The position numbers and the translations under genes were made by a program. The notes below the pieces were generated by a model. It saw nothing but the letters and a program-made list of their open reading frames with translations, had not been told where the DNA came from and searched no databases. 64,000 bases of DNA, from assembly GCF_000377785.1 (NCBI RefSeq), contig NZ_KB898729.1:124001-188000 (forward strand), in the 5' to 3' direction. Numbering within the stretch: the first letter of the stretch is position 1; each line of letters opens with the position of its first letter. The stretch comes from Thioalkalivibrio sp. ALJ24 (GTDB taxonomy: Bacteria > Pseudomonadota > Gammaproteobacteria > Ectothiorhodospirales > Ectothiorhodospiraceae). Positions 39,320-48,587 of this stretch are shown in pieces.

Positions 39320-40852
39320 ATGTCCGCTGCCGCACCCGCACCGGAAGACCGTCCCGAAGCCCCGGGTGAACCGCCCACCGGCGGTGGCCTGGAATGGATC
39401 AACCGCTTTGCCGCATTGCCGGATGCCTTCCACCACCGTCCCGATCCGGCGCCGTTCCCCGGGGCGCAGCTGCTCGCCAGCAGCCCCGCGATGCGCGAGC
39501 GCCTGAGTCTGACGCCGGACGACCTGGCCGCCGAGCCGTGGCTGGGGATGATCACCCGCGGCGAGCCGGTGGCCGGGACCCCGCAGGTCGCCAGCGTATA
39601 TGCCGGTCACCAGTTCGGGGTCTACGTACCGCAGCTGGGCGATGGTCGTGCGAAATTGCTGGGGGAGGTGCGCACCCCTGCCGGGGAGCACTGGGAACTG
39701 CAGAGCAAGGGATCCGGACCCACGGCCTTCTCGCGGCATGCCGACGGGCGTGCGGTCCTGCGCTCCTCGATCCGCGAATATCTGGTCTCCGAGCACATGG
39801 CCGCGATGGGGATCCCGACCACACGTGCAGTGGCCCTGTACGGATCCTCGTTGAGGGTGTTCCGCGAGCGCATCGAGAGCGGCGCGGTGGTGCTGCGCGC
39901 GGCGCCCAGCTTCCTGCGGTTCGGTCATTTCGAGTACTTCCACTATGCCGGCTATCCCGAACGCCTGCGCCAGCTGATCGACTACGCGCTGGACCATGAC
40001 TTTCCCGAGCACCGCGAGGCCGAGGACCCGGTGCGGGCGATGCTGGAGACCGTGACCGCGCGGACCGCCGAGCTGATGGCGGACTGGCAGGCGGTGGGCT
40101 TCTGTCACGGGGTGATGAACACCGACAATATGAGCCTGACCGGGCTGACCATCGACTACGGTCCGTTTGCGTTCATGGACGCCTATGACCCGGACTACAT
40201 CTGCAACCACACCGACCAGGGCGGGCGCTATGCCTTCGCGCGTCAGCCGGGCGTGGCCCTGTGGAACCTGACGCGGCTGGCGGAAACGCTGGTGGCGCAT
40301 TTCAATGCGCCCGACGTCGACACCGCGGTGGAGCAGGCGAAATCCGTGCTCGAGGCCTTCCAGGGGCAGTTCCGCGCGGCCTGGCTGCGGCGCATGCGCG
40401 CGAAGCTGGGTCTGCAGCTCGAGCGCGAAGAGGACGAGTCCCTGGTCCAGGAGCTGCTCGCCCGGATGGCCGCGGAGGGCATCGATTACACCCGGTTGTT
40501 CCGTCAGCTGCCGGAGCTGGAAGACGGCGGGACACGCCAGGGATTCATCGAGGAGCTGGAGGATCCGCAGGCCTGGCAGGCCTGGGAGGAGCGTTACCGG
40601 GAGCGCCTGGCGCAGGAATCCCGCCCGACGCCGGAGCGCCATGCGGCGATGCGGGCGGTGAACCCGAAGTACGTGCTGCGCAACCATCTGGCCCAGACGG
40701 CGATCGAGCGGGCCGAGGACGGCGACTTCTCGGAGCTGGAGCGGTTGCAGCGGGTGCTGAGCCGGCCGTTTGATGAACAGCCCGAAGCCGAAGACCTGGC
40801 CGAACTGCCGCCCGCCTGGGCCAGCGGGATCCAGCTCAGCTGTTCTTCCTGA
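39320..40852 (+). CDS. selO: Protein adenylyltransferase SelO
   Basis: SelO (YdiU) is a pseudokinase-fold enzyme that transfers AMP to Ser, Thr or Tyr of proteins, linked to oxidative stress. The 510-residue protein has the family motifs QVASVYAGHQFGVYVPQLGDG and LLGEVRTPAGE, then SGPTAFSRHADGRAVL and GVMNTDNMSLTGLTIDYGP. The C-terminus ends SCSS, with Cys508 where selenocysteine occurs in animal homologues. It converges on gpmI with 18 bp between. Confidence 0.96.
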   Translation: MSAAAPAPEDRPEAPGEPPTGGGLEWINRFAALPDAFHHRPDPAPFPGAQLLASSPAMRERLSLTPDDLAAEPWLGMITRGEPVAGTPQVASVYAGHQFGVYVPQLGDGRAKLLGEVRTPAGEHWELQSKGSGPTAFSRHADGRAVLRSSIREYLVSEHMAAMGIPTTRAVALYGSSLRVFRERIESGAVVLRAAPSFLRFGHFEYFHYAGYPERLRQLIDYALDHDFPEHREAEDPVRAMLETVTARTAELMADWQAVGFCHGVMNTDNMSLTGLTIDYGPFAFMDAYDPDYICNHTDQGGRYAFARQPGVALWNLTRLAETLVAHFNAPDVDTAVEQAKSVLEAFQGQFRAAWLRRMRAKLGLQLEREEDESLVQELLARMAAEGIDYTRLFRQLPELEDGGTRQGFIEELEDPQAWQAWEERYRERLAQESRPTPERHAAMRAVNPKYVLRNHLAQTAIERAEDGDFSELERLQRVLSRPFDEQPEAEDLAELPPAWASGIQLSCSS

Positions 40853-40870
40853 GGCGACGCGGCGGCCGGG

Positions 40871-42421
40871 TCAGGCCGAGTCCGGGACCTCTTCCAGCAG
40901 CAGGCTGCGGCCGCCCATCGCGCTGGGCTTGGGCACGCCCATCAGTTCCAGCACCGTCGGCGCCACGTCCGCAAGGCCGCCACCGGTGCGCAAGCGCCAG
41001 CGCTGGCTGTCCAGGATCATGCACATCACCGGGTAGATGGTGTGCTGGGTATGCGGCGCGCCAGTCACCGGGTCGACGTATTCGTCGCAGTTGCCGTGGT
41101 CGGCGGTGAGGATCACCGAATATTCCTGGGCCTCGGCCGCGTCCAGTACCCGTCCGACCTCGCGGTCGAGGGTCTGCACCGCTTCGATCAGCGCCTCGCG
41201 GCGGGCGGTATGGCCCACCATGTCGCCGTTGGCGAAATTCACCAGGATGAAGCCGTACCGTCCGCTCTCCATCGCCTGGATGGTTTCGTCGGCCACCTCG
41301 CGCGCGCTCATTTCCGGCTGCTCGTCGTAGGTGTCCACGGCTGGCGACGGCACCATCACCCGCTTCTCGCCCGCATAGGGTTCTTCCTTGCCGCCGTTGA
41401 AGAAAAAGGTCACGTGGGCGTATTTCTCGGTCTCCGCGCAATGGAACTGCGGGATCCCGGCGGAGGCGATGGTCGAGCCCAGGGTGGTGGTCGGGCGCTC
41501 CGGGGGGAATGCGATCGGCGACAGGAAGCGCGGGTCGTACTCGGTCAGGCAGGTCTCGGAGACCGGATGGAAATCCCCGCGGTCGAAGCCGTCGAAATCG
41601 TCCATCCCGAGGGCGGCCGTGAGCTGGCGCGGACGGTCGTTGCGGAAGTTGAACAGCACGCATTCCGCGTCGGTGCCCATGGGTGCGCCGCCGTTGATGA
41701 TGCGGGGCTTGATGAATTCGTCATCCTCGCCCGCGGCCCACGCTCCCTCGATCGCCTCGCGCGCGCTGCCGACCGGCTCGCCTTCGGCGTAGGCCATCGC
41801 CCGGAAGGCCTTCTCCGTGCGGTTCCATCGCTTGTCACGGTCCATGGCGTAGTAGCGTCCACAGACCGTGGCGATGAAACCGCCGGCCTGTTCCAGCTCC
41901 GGCTCGAGGGTTTCGAGATAGTTGAGCGCCGAGCGCGGCGCGGTATCGCGGCCGTCGGTGATCATGTGCACGATCGGCTGCGCCCCTTCATGGCGGCAGA
42001 TACCGATCAGCGCCACCAGGTGGCGGATATGCGAATGCACGCCGCCGTCCGAGACCAGCCCGATCAGGTGCAGCGGCTGATCCTTGGAGGCCGCTGCGCG
42101 TGCCGCGCTGAGCAGTGCGTCGTTCTCGAAGAAGCTGCCATCGGCGATGGCGTCGTCGATCCGCACCAGATCCTGATTGACCACCGTGCCGGCACCCAGC
42201 GTCAGGTGGCCCACTTCGGAGTTGCCCATCTGTCCGTCGGGCAGGCCGACCGCGCGGCCACAGGCATCCAGTGTCGTGTGGGTGCGGGTCGACAGGTAAC
42301 GGTCGAGGTTGGGGGTGTCGGCCTCGGCGTAGGCGTTGTTGATCTTGCTCGGGTTCACGCCCACTCCGTCCATCACGATCAGTAGGACGGGGCGGCGCGG
42401 GGTGGTGCGCGGGTCAGCCAT
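40871..42421 (-). CDS. gpmI: 2,3-bisphosphoglycerate-independent phosphoglycerate mutase
   Basis: GpmI interconverts 3- and 2-phosphoglycerate without bisphosphoglycerate and with bound manganese. The phosphorylated serine is Ser68 in GQMGNSEVGH, and later metal ligands lie in ADHGNCDEY and ANGDMVGHT. At 516 residues it is the usual size (514 in E. coli). It is transcribed leftward and convergent with selO. Confidence 0.97.
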   Translation of the reverse strand: MADPRTTPRRPVLLIVMDGVGVNPSKINNAYAEADTPNLDRYLSTRTHTTLDACGRAVGLPDGQMGNSEVGHLTLGAGTVVNQDLVRIDDAIADGSFFENDALLSAARAAASKDQPLHLIGLVSDGGVHSHIRHLVALIGICRHEGAQPIVHMITDGRDTAPRSALNYLETLEPELEQAGGFIATVCGRYYAMDRDKRWNRTEKAFRAMAYAEGEPVGSAREAIEGAWAAGEDDEFIKPRIINGGAPMGTDAECVLFNFRNDRPRQLTAALGMDDFDGFDRGDFHPVSETCLTEYDPRFLSPIAFPPERPTTTLGSTIASAGIPQFHCAETEKYAHVTFFFNGGKEEPYAGEKRVMVPSPAVDTYDEQPEMSAREVADETIQAMESGRYGFILVNFANGDMVGHTARREALIEAVQTLDREVGRVLDAAEAQEYSVILTADHGNCDEYVDPVTGAPHTQHTIYPVMCMILDSQRWRLRTGGGLADVAPTVLELMGVPKPSAMGGRSLLLEEVPDSA

Positions 42422-42561
42422 CGCGGTCTCGGTCCCTGGGAACGATTGAAATCGGTGGATCGGAAGATTCTGAACTTCGGGCGAAGTTTACCATTTCCGC
42501 CGCGCCCCGGGAGGACCCGCACAGGCTCGCCCGTCAGCCCGGACCACCGATGGCCCGGGCG

Positions 42562-43680
42562 TCAGCGCCGGTCGGACCCGGGCTCGTCCGGGGTATCCGT
42601 CGACCCGGCTTCGGTGTCGCCGCCGGACGGTCGGTCCCTTCTGGCCTCCGCCTCGGCCTCGATGCGGTCGAGTTCGGCGTCCATCTCGGCCTCCGACAGC
42701 GGAGTGTATCCGGCGCGGGCCGCCGGATCGGGCCGGCGCGTACCGGACGGTTTCTTGGCGGCGGAGGACTTCGCGCTTGACTTTTCCCGAGCGGCCGCGG
42801 GGTCGCCGCCGTGCGGGCCGGCATCCCCGGGTTCGGGTCCGTCACCGGCATCGCCGCCGGGACCGCCGTCCGGGTCGTCCGGGCCATCGGGGCCATCGGG
42901 ATCATCGGCGTCTTCCGCGCCGGCCTCCTGCGCCTTGCGACGTTCCATGATGCGGGCAAGGATCAGTCCCACCTCGAACAGCAGCCACATCGGCAGCGCC
43001 AGCAGGGTCTGCGAGATGATGTCCGGCGGGGTCAGGACCATGCCGACCAGGAACACGCCGACGATCACGTAGGGGCGCTTGGCCGCCAGTTTCTCCGTGG
43101 TGGTCGCGCCCAGGGTCACCAGCAGGATGGTCGCGACCGGCATCTCGAAGGCGATCCCGAAGGCGATGAACAGCAGGATCACGAAATCGAGATAGCGCGA
43201 GATGTCGGTCATCACGTCCACGCCCTCGGGCGCGGCCGCGGTGAAGAAGGCAAAGATCAGCGGGAACACCACGAAATAGGCGAACGCCATCCCGAGGTAG
43301 AACAGGATGGTGGACGAGGCCACCAGCGGCGCGGCCAGGCTCTTCTCGTGCTGATAGAGCCCCGGGGCGATGAAGGCCCAGAGCTGATAGAGCAGATACG
43401 GGATGCTGATCGCAACGGCCAGCAGCAGCGTCAGCTTGAACGGGATCAGAAATGGTGCGGCCACCTCGATCGCGATCATGCTGGTGCCTTCCGGCAGATG
43501 CGCCATCAGCGGATCGGCCAGGAAGGTGTAGAGCTGGTTGGCGAACGGGAACAGGATCAGGAACACCACCAGCACGGCGATGAACATCCGCAGGACCCGG
43601 TCACGCAGCTCGATCAGGTGGGAGAGCAGGGTCTCGGTGGCCTCTTCCGAAGGTTCGACCCCCGGGGTGGTCTTGCTCAT
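42562..43680 (-). CDS. tatC: Sec-independent translocase TatC with long acidic tail
   Basis: TatC binds twin-arginine signal peptides. The first about 256 residues form the six-helix core (SHLIELRDRVLRMF N-terminal motif and FLVGMVLTPPDIISQ). The remaining about 115 residues are an unusual tail: a DGPDGPDD-type acidic Pro/Gly repeat, a Lys/Ser-rich patch and an Asp/Glu/Arg-rich end. This makes 372 residues against about 258 in E. coli. It overlaps tatB by 4 bp (ATGA) and is last in the his-tat gene run. Confidence 0.95.
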   Translation of the reverse strand: MSKTTPGVEPSEEATETLLSHLIELRDRVLRMFIAVLVVFLILFPFANQLYTFLADPLMAHLPEGTSMIAIEVAAPFLIPFKLTLLLAVAISIPYLLYQLWAFIAPGLYQHEKSLAAPLVASSTILFYLGMAFAYFVVFPLIFAFFTAAAPEGVDVMTDISRYLDFVILLFIAFGIAFEMPVATILLVTLGATTTEKLAAKRPYVIVGVFLVGMVLTPPDIISQTLLALPMWLLFEVGLILARIMERRKAQEAGAEDADDPDGPDGPDDPDGGPGGDAGDGPEPGDAGPHGGDPAAAREKSSAKSSAAKKPSGTRRPDPAARAGYTPLSEAEMDAELDRIEAEAEARRDRPSGGDTEAGSTDTPDEPGSDRR

Positions 43681-44456
43681 GAGCGCTCGTCGGGTGTGCG
43701 GGATGAGTGGTCGGCGTCGGTGTCGGCCGGGTCGTCGTGTTCGTCCGATCCGTCACTCCGGGAGCGGGGCCGGCGGCCGCCGGCGTAGCGACGCGAGCCC
43801 TTGCGGGGCCCGCGTCGTTCGCGTTCGGCTTCCAGCGCGGGGTCATCGGTGGTCATGTCCGGGCCCATGGGCTGGTTCAGCGGCACGCGTTCGATGCCGT
43901 CTCCGGCTGCGTCCCAGGCCTCTTCGGCGGGGGCTTCCCCGTCTTCGGCCGTATCCGGGTCGTCGTCGCCGCGATCGCGGCTGCCGGCGGTCTCGCGCCC
44001 GGCGGGTTCCGGCGGCGTGCGCCGCTCGCGGACTGCGGGGCGGGCGCCGCGATCGGACTTCGCGGTCCCGTCATTGGCGTCGTCTTTCCCGGTGTCCTCG
44101 AGGCCCTCGGAGTCGGCGCGCCTGCGCGATTTCTGCGTCCGGGTTTTTTTCTCGCCCCGGACGTCCTGCTTGATCTCACGTTCGGTCTCTTCGAGATCCT
44201 CGCGCAGCTCCGATTCCGTGTCCTCGACCATGTGCTTGAGCTCGCGGATCTCGCGATCCTGGCTCTTGACCATCTCGCGCAGTTCCTCGGTCTGGAACTC
44301 GCGTTCCACGTCCGAGCGCACGCTTTGCACGAAACGCCGGGTCTTGCCGACGAACCGGCCGATCTCGCGCGCAAGGCCGGGCAGACGCTCCGGTCCCACA
44401 ACCAGGAGCGCTACCACGACGATGATCAGGATTTCCCAGAAGCCGATGTCGAACAT
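43677..44456 (-). CDS. tatB: Sec-independent translocase TatB with long charged tail
   Basis: TatB works with TatC in substrate recognition. The N-terminus MFDIGFWEILIIVVVALLVV, the conserved GPERLPGLAREIGRF hinge and the amphipathic helix are clear. A coiled-coil-like charged stretch (about residues 50-105) follows. The C-terminal about 150 residues are low-complexity, rich in Arg, Asp, Glu and Pro, so the protein is 259 residues against 171 in E. coli. tatA lies 45 bp upstream and tatC overlaps downstream. Confidence 0.94.
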   Translation of the reverse strand: MFDIGFWEILIIVVVALLVVGPERLPGLAREIGRFVGKTRRFVQSVRSDVEREFQTEELREMVKSQDREIRELKHMVEDTESELREDLEETEREIKQDVRGEKKTRTQKSRRRADSEGLEDTGKDDANDGTAKSDRGARPAVRERRTPPEPAGRETAGSRDRGDDDPDTAEDGEAPAEEAWDAAGDGIERVPLNQPMGPDMTTDDPALEAERERRGPRKGSRRYAGGRRPRSRSDGSDEHDDPADTDADHSSRTPDERS

Positions 44457-44501
44457 GAGGCTGGCGCCGCTGCCGGCCGGTCGTTACGGACCGGACCCGG
44501 A

Positions 44502-44798
44502 TCAGGCGTTCTTGTCCGACGAATCGTTGTCGCCGGACTTCTCGCTGCGCTTTTTCACCTCGGCGTCCACGACCCGGCCATCTTCCTCGCTCTGGTTCTC
44601 GACGCCCGGCTTCTCGCCTTCCTCGCCTTCTTCCTTCTTCTGGTTCTCGCCGTCGGGGTCCTTGACCGCCTGCCGGAAGTTCTTCAGCGCGGAGCCAACG
44701 TCACCGCCCATGTTGCGCAGCTTCTTCGTGCCAAACAGCAGCACCACGATCAGAAGGATGATCAGGAGCTGCCAGATGCTGATACCACCAATACCCAT
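44502..44798 (-). CDS. tatA: Sec-independent translocase TatA
   Basis: TatA oligomers form the Tat transport path. The 98-residue protein starts [20 protein letters not shown], has the [20 protein letters not shown] hinge and amphipathic helix, and ends in an acidic Glu/Lys/Asp-rich tail of about 45 residues. The start at 44798 is chosen over a longer upstream frame because the membrane helix begins there and GGAG lies 9 bp upstream. Confidence 0.96.
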   Translation of the reverse strand: MGIGGISIWQLLIILLIVVLLFGTKKLRNMGGDVGSALKNFRQAVKDPDGENQKKEEGEEGEKPGVENQSEEDGRVVDAEVKKRSEKSGDNDSSDKNA

Positions 44799-44867
44799 GG
44801 AGTGTCTCCGAATTAAGTTCCTTGCAGACAGCCTGACCGGGGAGAGCCCCCGAATCAACAAGGCCGT

Positions 44868-45230
44868 CTATTTGTCCGAACGCTGCCCCGCAACTTCGCG
44901 GCCGGCCTTTTCCTCCACGCCGGACAGGCCGAAGCGTCGCGCCAGTTCGTCGAGGACATCGTCGGGGTGCCGGTCGCGGGCGCGCAGGACGATCAGTGTA
45001 TGAAACCACAGGTCGGCCATTTCCGACACCAGTGCGTCGGCGTCGTCGTCCTTGGCCGCCAGCACCGCCTCGGTGGCTTCCTCGCCCACCTTCTTGAGCA
45101 TGGCATCCAGGCCGCGCGCCTGCAGCTTCGCAACGTAGGAGCGTTCGGGGTCCGCGTAGCGACGCTCGTCGATGACCTCCGCCAGCGCCGCCAGCAGCTG
45201 TTCGCGCGGGGTTGCGGACGGGTCGTTCAC
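44868..45230 (-). CDS. hisE: Phosphoribosyl-ATP pyrophosphatase
   Basis: HisE hydrolyses phosphoribosyl-ATP in the second step of histidine synthesis. The 120-residue protein has the MazG-like helical motifs [20 protein letters not shown] and [13 protein letters not shown], followed by [15 protein letters not shown]. The GTG start at 45230 overlaps the hisF stop (GTGA) and follows GCAGGAGGTGACC. It is a separate HisE, not a HisIE fusion, and no hisI is found beside it. Confidence 0.95.
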   Translation of the reverse strand: MNDPSATPREQLLAALAEVIDERRYADPERSYVAKLQARGLDAMLKKVGEEATEAVLAAKDDDADALVSEMADLWFHTLIVLRARDRHPDDVLDELARRFGLSGVEEKAGREVAGQRSDK

Positions 45231-46015
45231 GCGGTCACCTCCTGCAGGGGACGCACGGGCACCCCGGAGGCTTCCATCGCGGCCTTGGCCTCGCCCACCG
45301 TGTGCTCGCCGAAATGGAAGATACTGGCCGCCAGCACGGCATCCGCGTGCCCGGTGGTCACGCCCTCGACCAAATGTTCGAGGGTGCCCACGCCGCCCGA
45401 GGCGATCACCGGGATGTTCACCGCGTCGCTCACCGCCCGGGTCAGTTCCAGGTCGAAGCCGCTGCGGGTGCCGTCGCGGTCCATGCTGGTCAGCAGGATC
45501 TCGCCGGCGCCCAGCTCCGCCATGTGGCGCGCCCATTCGATGGCATCCAGGCCGGTCTCGCGGCGCCCGCCATGGGTGAAGATCTCCCAGCGCGGGGGCG
45601 CGCCCTCGGCGCTGATGCGGCGGGCGTCGATGGCGACCACGATGCACTGCGAGCCAACCCAGTCGGCCGCTTCGCGCACCAGTTCCGGCCGGTGGACCGC
45701 GGCGGTGTTGATGGACACCTTGTCCGCCCCGGCGTTCAGCAGACGGCGAATGTCGTCCACCGCGCGCACGCCGCCGCCCACGGTCAGCGGGATGAAGACC
45801 TGCGAGGCCACTTCTTCGACCACGTGCAGGATGGTGCTGCGGTCGTCGGAGGACGCGGTGATGTCGAGGAAGGTCAGCTCGTCGGCCCCCTGGGCGTCGT
45901 AGCGCCGCGCGATCTCCACCGGGTCACCGGCATCGCGGATGCCGACGAAGTTTACGCCCTTCACCACGCGGCCGGCGTCGACGTCCAGGCAGGGGATGAT
46001 GCGGCGTGCCAGCAT
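45227..46015 (-). CDS. hisF: Imidazole glycerol phosphate synthase cyclase subunit HisF
   Basis: HisF is the cyclase barrel that joins with HisH to form imidazole glycerol phosphate and AICAR. The 262-residue protein starts [23 protein letters not shown] with catalytic Asp11 in CLDVD, and has the second Asp in [13 protein letters not shown]. The two (beta/alpha)4 half-barrel repeats are evident. It begins one base after hisA ends and overlaps hisE. Confidence 0.98.
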   Translation of the reverse strand: MLARRIIPCLDVDAGRVVKGVNFVGIRDAGDPVEIARRYDAQGADELTFLDITASSDDRSTILHVVEEVASQVFIPLTVGGGVRAVDDIRRLLNAGADKVSINTAAVHRPELVREAADWVGSQCIVVAIDARRISAEGAPPRWEIFTHGGRRETGLDAIEWARHMAELGAGEILLTSMDRDGTRSGFDLELTRAVSDAVNIPVIASGGVGTLEHLVEGVTTGHADAVLAASIFHFGEHTVGEAKAAMEASGVPVRPLQEVTA

Positions 46016-46016
46016 C

Positions 46017-46754
46017 TCAGGTGTCCTCGCCCCGGGCGGCCGCGCGCGCCTGCTCCAGAGTGAAGGCGTCCTCGTACAGGGCGCGGCCGACGATCACGCC
46101 GTCGATCCCGGCGTCGGCCCCGCGGGCGAGGCTGCGGATGTCGTCCAGCGAGCTGACGCCGCCGGAGGCGATCACCGGTACCCGCACGTTCTCCGCGAGC
46201 TTCGCGGTGGCCTCCACGTTGGGGCCTTCCATCATCCCGTCGCGCGCGATGTCGGTGTAGATGATCGCGGCGACGCCGTCGGATTCGAAGTGCTGGGCGA
46301 GGTCGATCACGTCGTGACGCGACAGCTTGGACCAGCCGTCCACCGCGATCTTGCCGTCGCGGGCGTCCAGGCCGACGATGATGTGTCCCGGGAATTCCAG
46401 GCACAGGTCGTTGACGAAATGCGGCGCGCTGACCGCCCGCGTGCCGATGATCACGTATTGCACACCGGCATCCAGATAGGCCTGCACGGTGTCATCGTCG
46501 CGGATGCCGCCGCCGATCTGGATGGTCAGATCGGGGAAGGTCTCGACGATCGCATGGATCGCCTCGGCATTGCGCGGCCGGCCCGCGAATGCCCCGTCGA
46601 GGTCCACGATGTGCAGGCGTTCGGCCCCGGCCTCGACCCAGCGTCGGGCCATTTCCACCGGCTCTTCGCCGAATACCGTCGAGTCCTCCATGCGCCCCTG
46701 GCGCAGGCGCACGCACTTGCCTTCCTTCAGGTCGATCGCGGGAATGACCAGCAT
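46017..46754 (-). CDS. hisA: ProFAR isomerase HisA
   Basis: HisA isomerises ProFAR in histidine synthesis. The start at 46754 gives [22 protein letters not shown] and 245 residues, exactly the family size, with the catalytic Asp in PAIDLKEG and another in [13 protein letters not shown] longer upstream frame is not used because it overlaps hisH. It is between hisH (14 bp) and hisF (1 bp). Confidence 0.98.
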   Translation of the reverse strand: MLVIPAIDLKEGKCVRLRQGRMEDSTVFGEEPVEMARRWVEAGAERLHIVDLDGAFAGRPRNAEAIHAIVETFPDLTIQIGGGIRDDDTVQAYLDAGVQYVIIGTRAVSAPHFVNDLCLEFPGHIIVGLDARDGKIAVDGWSKLSRHDVIDLAQHFESDGVAAIIYTDIARDGMMEGPNVEATAKLAENVRVPVIASGGVSSLDDIRSLARGADAGIDGVIVGRALYEDAFTLEQARAAARGEDT

Positions 46755-46768
46755 CTCTCCGCCTCCAG

Positions 46769-47434
46769 TTACGGCGTTTGCGGGGCGTCCGGGGCGTCGC
46801 CGTCCCAGCGCAGAAAGTTGTTCAGCAGGCGCAGGCCGCAGGCCGCGCTCTTTTCCGGGTGACACTGCATGGTGAACAGCGAGCCGCGGGCGAGGGCCGA
46901 CGCGAAGCGTTCGCCATAATCGGTGTGTGCAGCCACGCTGGCCGCGTCGCGCGGCTGCACCCGGAAGCTGTGCACGAAATAGAACCACGGCGTCTCCGGC
47001 AGGCCGTGCCACAGCGGGTGCTCGCCGGTGGGCTGCACGCGGTTCCAGCCCATGTGCGGCACCTTCAGCCGGCGCCCCTGCTCGTCGACGCGTTCCGGAA
47101 AGCGGGCGACCCCGCCGGGGATCACACCCAGCAGGTCCACGCCGCCGCTCTCGTCGGAGTGCTCCATCAGGATCTGCTGGCCGAGGCACAGGCCGAGGAA
47201 AGGGCGCGAGGCCGCCAGTTCCGGCAGCAGGCGGTTCAGGCCGCGCCGCGACAGGGCCTGCATGGCGTCGCCCGCGGCCCCCTGGCCGGGAAACACCAGC
47301 CGGTCGGCCTCGCGCAGGACCGCGGGGTCATCGCTGCGCAGGATGCGCTGGCCGGGTGCGGCCTCGTGCGTCAGGGCGCGTTCCACCGAGTGGAGGTTGC
47401 CCATGCCGTAGTCGATGACGGCGACGGTTTCCAT
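46769..47434 (-). CDS. hisH: Imidazole glycerol phosphate synthase glutaminase subunit HisH
   Basis: HisH supplies ammonia from glutamine to HisF. The class I glutamine amidotransferase triad is visible: Cys83 in [12 protein letters not shown], then His and Glu in MQCHPEKSA near the C-terminus. It starts [18 protein letters not shown] and is 221 residues long. It lies 24 bp after hisB. Confidence 0.97.
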   Translation of the reverse strand: METVAVIDYGMGNLHSVERALTHEAAPGQRILRSDDPAVLREADRLVFPGQGAAGDAMQALSRRGLNRLLPELAASRPFLGLCLGQQILMEHSDESGGVDLLGVIPGGVARFPERVDEQGRRLKVPHMGWNRVQPTGEHPLWHGLPETPWFYFVHSFRVQPRDAASVAAHTDYGERFASALARGSLFTMQCHPEKSAACGLRLLNNFLRWDGDAPDAPQTP

Positions 47435-47458
47435 GTGGCTTCCCTGTTGCGGCGGGCG

Positions 47459-48052
47459 TTACAGGCTGCCCTTGGTGGAGGGCGTGATGCCCGCGCCGCG
47501 GGGGTCTTCCTCCGCAGCCTCGCGCAGCGCGCGACCGAAGGCCTTGAAGATGGTCTCGGCCACGTGATGGGCGTTGTTCCCGCGCAGGCAGTCCACGTGC
47601 AGGGTGATCCACGCATGGTTGACCAGACCCTGGAAGAATTCGTGGAACAGGTCGACATCGAACTGCCCGATGTGCGAGCGGCGGAAATCGGCGTGCATCT
47701 CCAGACCCGGGCGGCCGGAGAAGTCGATCACCACCCGTGACAGGGCCTCGTCCAGCGGCACATAGGCATGGCCGTAGCGGCGGATGCCCTTCTTGTCGCC
47801 GATCGCCTGTGCCAGCGCCTGGCCCAGGGTGATGCCGATGTCTTCCACCGTGTGGTGGGCGTCGATATGCAGGTCGCCTTCGGCGCGCACGTCGAGGTCC
47901 ACCATCCCGTGGCGGGCGATCTGGTCCAGCATGTGATCCAGGAAGGGTATGCCGGTCTCGGTGTGGCACCGACCGGTGCCATCAAGGTTGATCTCGACCG
48001 CAATACGGGTCTCGAGGGTGTCGCGACGGACGGAGGCGGTACGCTGGGTCAT
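47459..48052 (-). CDS. hisB: Imidazoleglycerol-phosphate dehydratase HisB
   Basis: HisB removes water from imidazole glycerol phosphate using manganese. The monofunctional 197-residue form is present, without the N-terminal histidinol-phosphatase of enterobacteria. Metal-binding motifs are [22 protein letters not shown] and [14 protein letters not shown]. The start at 48052 ([20 protein letters not shown]) is preferred over an upstream frame that lacks similarity. It is the first gene of the his-tat run. Confidence 0.97.
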   Translation of the reverse strand: MTQRTASVRRDTLETRIAVEINLDGTGRCHTETGIPFLDHMLDQIARHGMVDLDVRAEGDLHIDAHHTVEDIGITLGQALAQAIGDKKGIRRYGHAYVPLDEALSRVVIDFSGRPGLEMHADFRRSHIGQFDVDLFHEFFQGLVNHAWITLHVDCLRGNNAHHVAETIFKAFGRALREAAEEDPRGAGITPSTKGSL

Positions 48053-48125
48053 CTCGGCTGGCTTCGGAGGCAAAGCCCCAGTGTAGCAAGGCATGCGGAT
48101 GCCGGGTATGGCGTGATCATCAATG

Positions 48126-48149
48126 CGGGCTTGTCACGGGTCAAGCCCG
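48126..48149. promoter_or_regulatory. Perfect 8-bp inverted repeat upstream of hisB
   Basis: CGGGCTTG (48126-48133) and CAAGCCCG (48142-48149) flank an 8-nt centre, about 75 bp upstream of the hisB start. On the minus strand the repeat includes TTGACC, a possible -35-like element. It could be an operator or a hairpin in the leader; it has no U-run, so it is not a standard terminator. A TACACT sequence (minus strand, about 48080) closer to hisB may be a -10. Confidence 0.45.
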
Positions 48150-48185
48150 TCCGGTCCGCGGGGGTCGGGCTCCGGAACCGGGCAC

Positions 48186-48211
48186 AAAAAAGGCCGGGGC
48201 GAGCCCCGGCC
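48186..48211 (-). terminator. Rho-independent terminator after soxZ
   Basis: GGCCGGGG (48192-48199) and CCCCGGCC (48204-48211) form an 8-bp stem with a CGAG loop. On the minus strand it is followed by six U residues. It ends the soxY-soxZ transcript and insulates the his-tat genes. Confidence 0.92.
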
Positions 48212-48238
48212 TCGTGATTCCGGTCGCAGGACTCGGTC

Positions 48239-48541
48239 TTACCGAACCTCGACTTCCTCGGAATCGGTGTCACCCTGGTTGTCTTCCCAGCTGACCCGGA
48301 CGGTGTCACCGGACGAACCGTCGAATTCCAGTTCCAGGAAGGGGTTGCGCGAGATGGTCACACCCCAGTAGGCGTCAACCATGGTTTCGCCGTTGCGTTC
48401 GACCTTGACGGTCTGAATGAAGTGCTCCGGGATGGTCTCGCCGGCGTCATCGGTTTCTTCACCGGTGTCCATCGGGTGGGAAATCAGGGCACGGATGCCA
48501 ATCTTCCCGTCCTGCTCCTGGGCGCGTACACGAATCGACAT
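48239..48541 (-). CDS. soxZ: Thiosulfate oxidation carrier complex protein SoxZ
   Basis: SoxZ pairs with SoxY to form the carrier that holds sulfur intermediates during thiosulfate oxidation. The 100-residue protein starts MSIRVRAQEQDGKIGIRALI, with the HPMDTGEETDDAGE and PEHFIQTVKV segments of the family, and has an immunoglobulin-like beta-sandwich pattern. It has no signal peptide and is expected to be exported together with SoxY. It is 46 bp downstream of soxY and ends before a terminator. Confidence 0.95.
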   Translation of the reverse strand: MSIRVRAQEQDGKIGIRALISHPMDTGEETDDAGETIPEHFIQTVKVERNGETMVDAYWGVTISRNPFLELEFDGSSGDTVRVSWEDNQGDTDSEEVEVR

Positions 48542-48587
48542 AACTATTTACCTCCAGACAATGAATCGGATCGGTCGGGCTGCCGGC

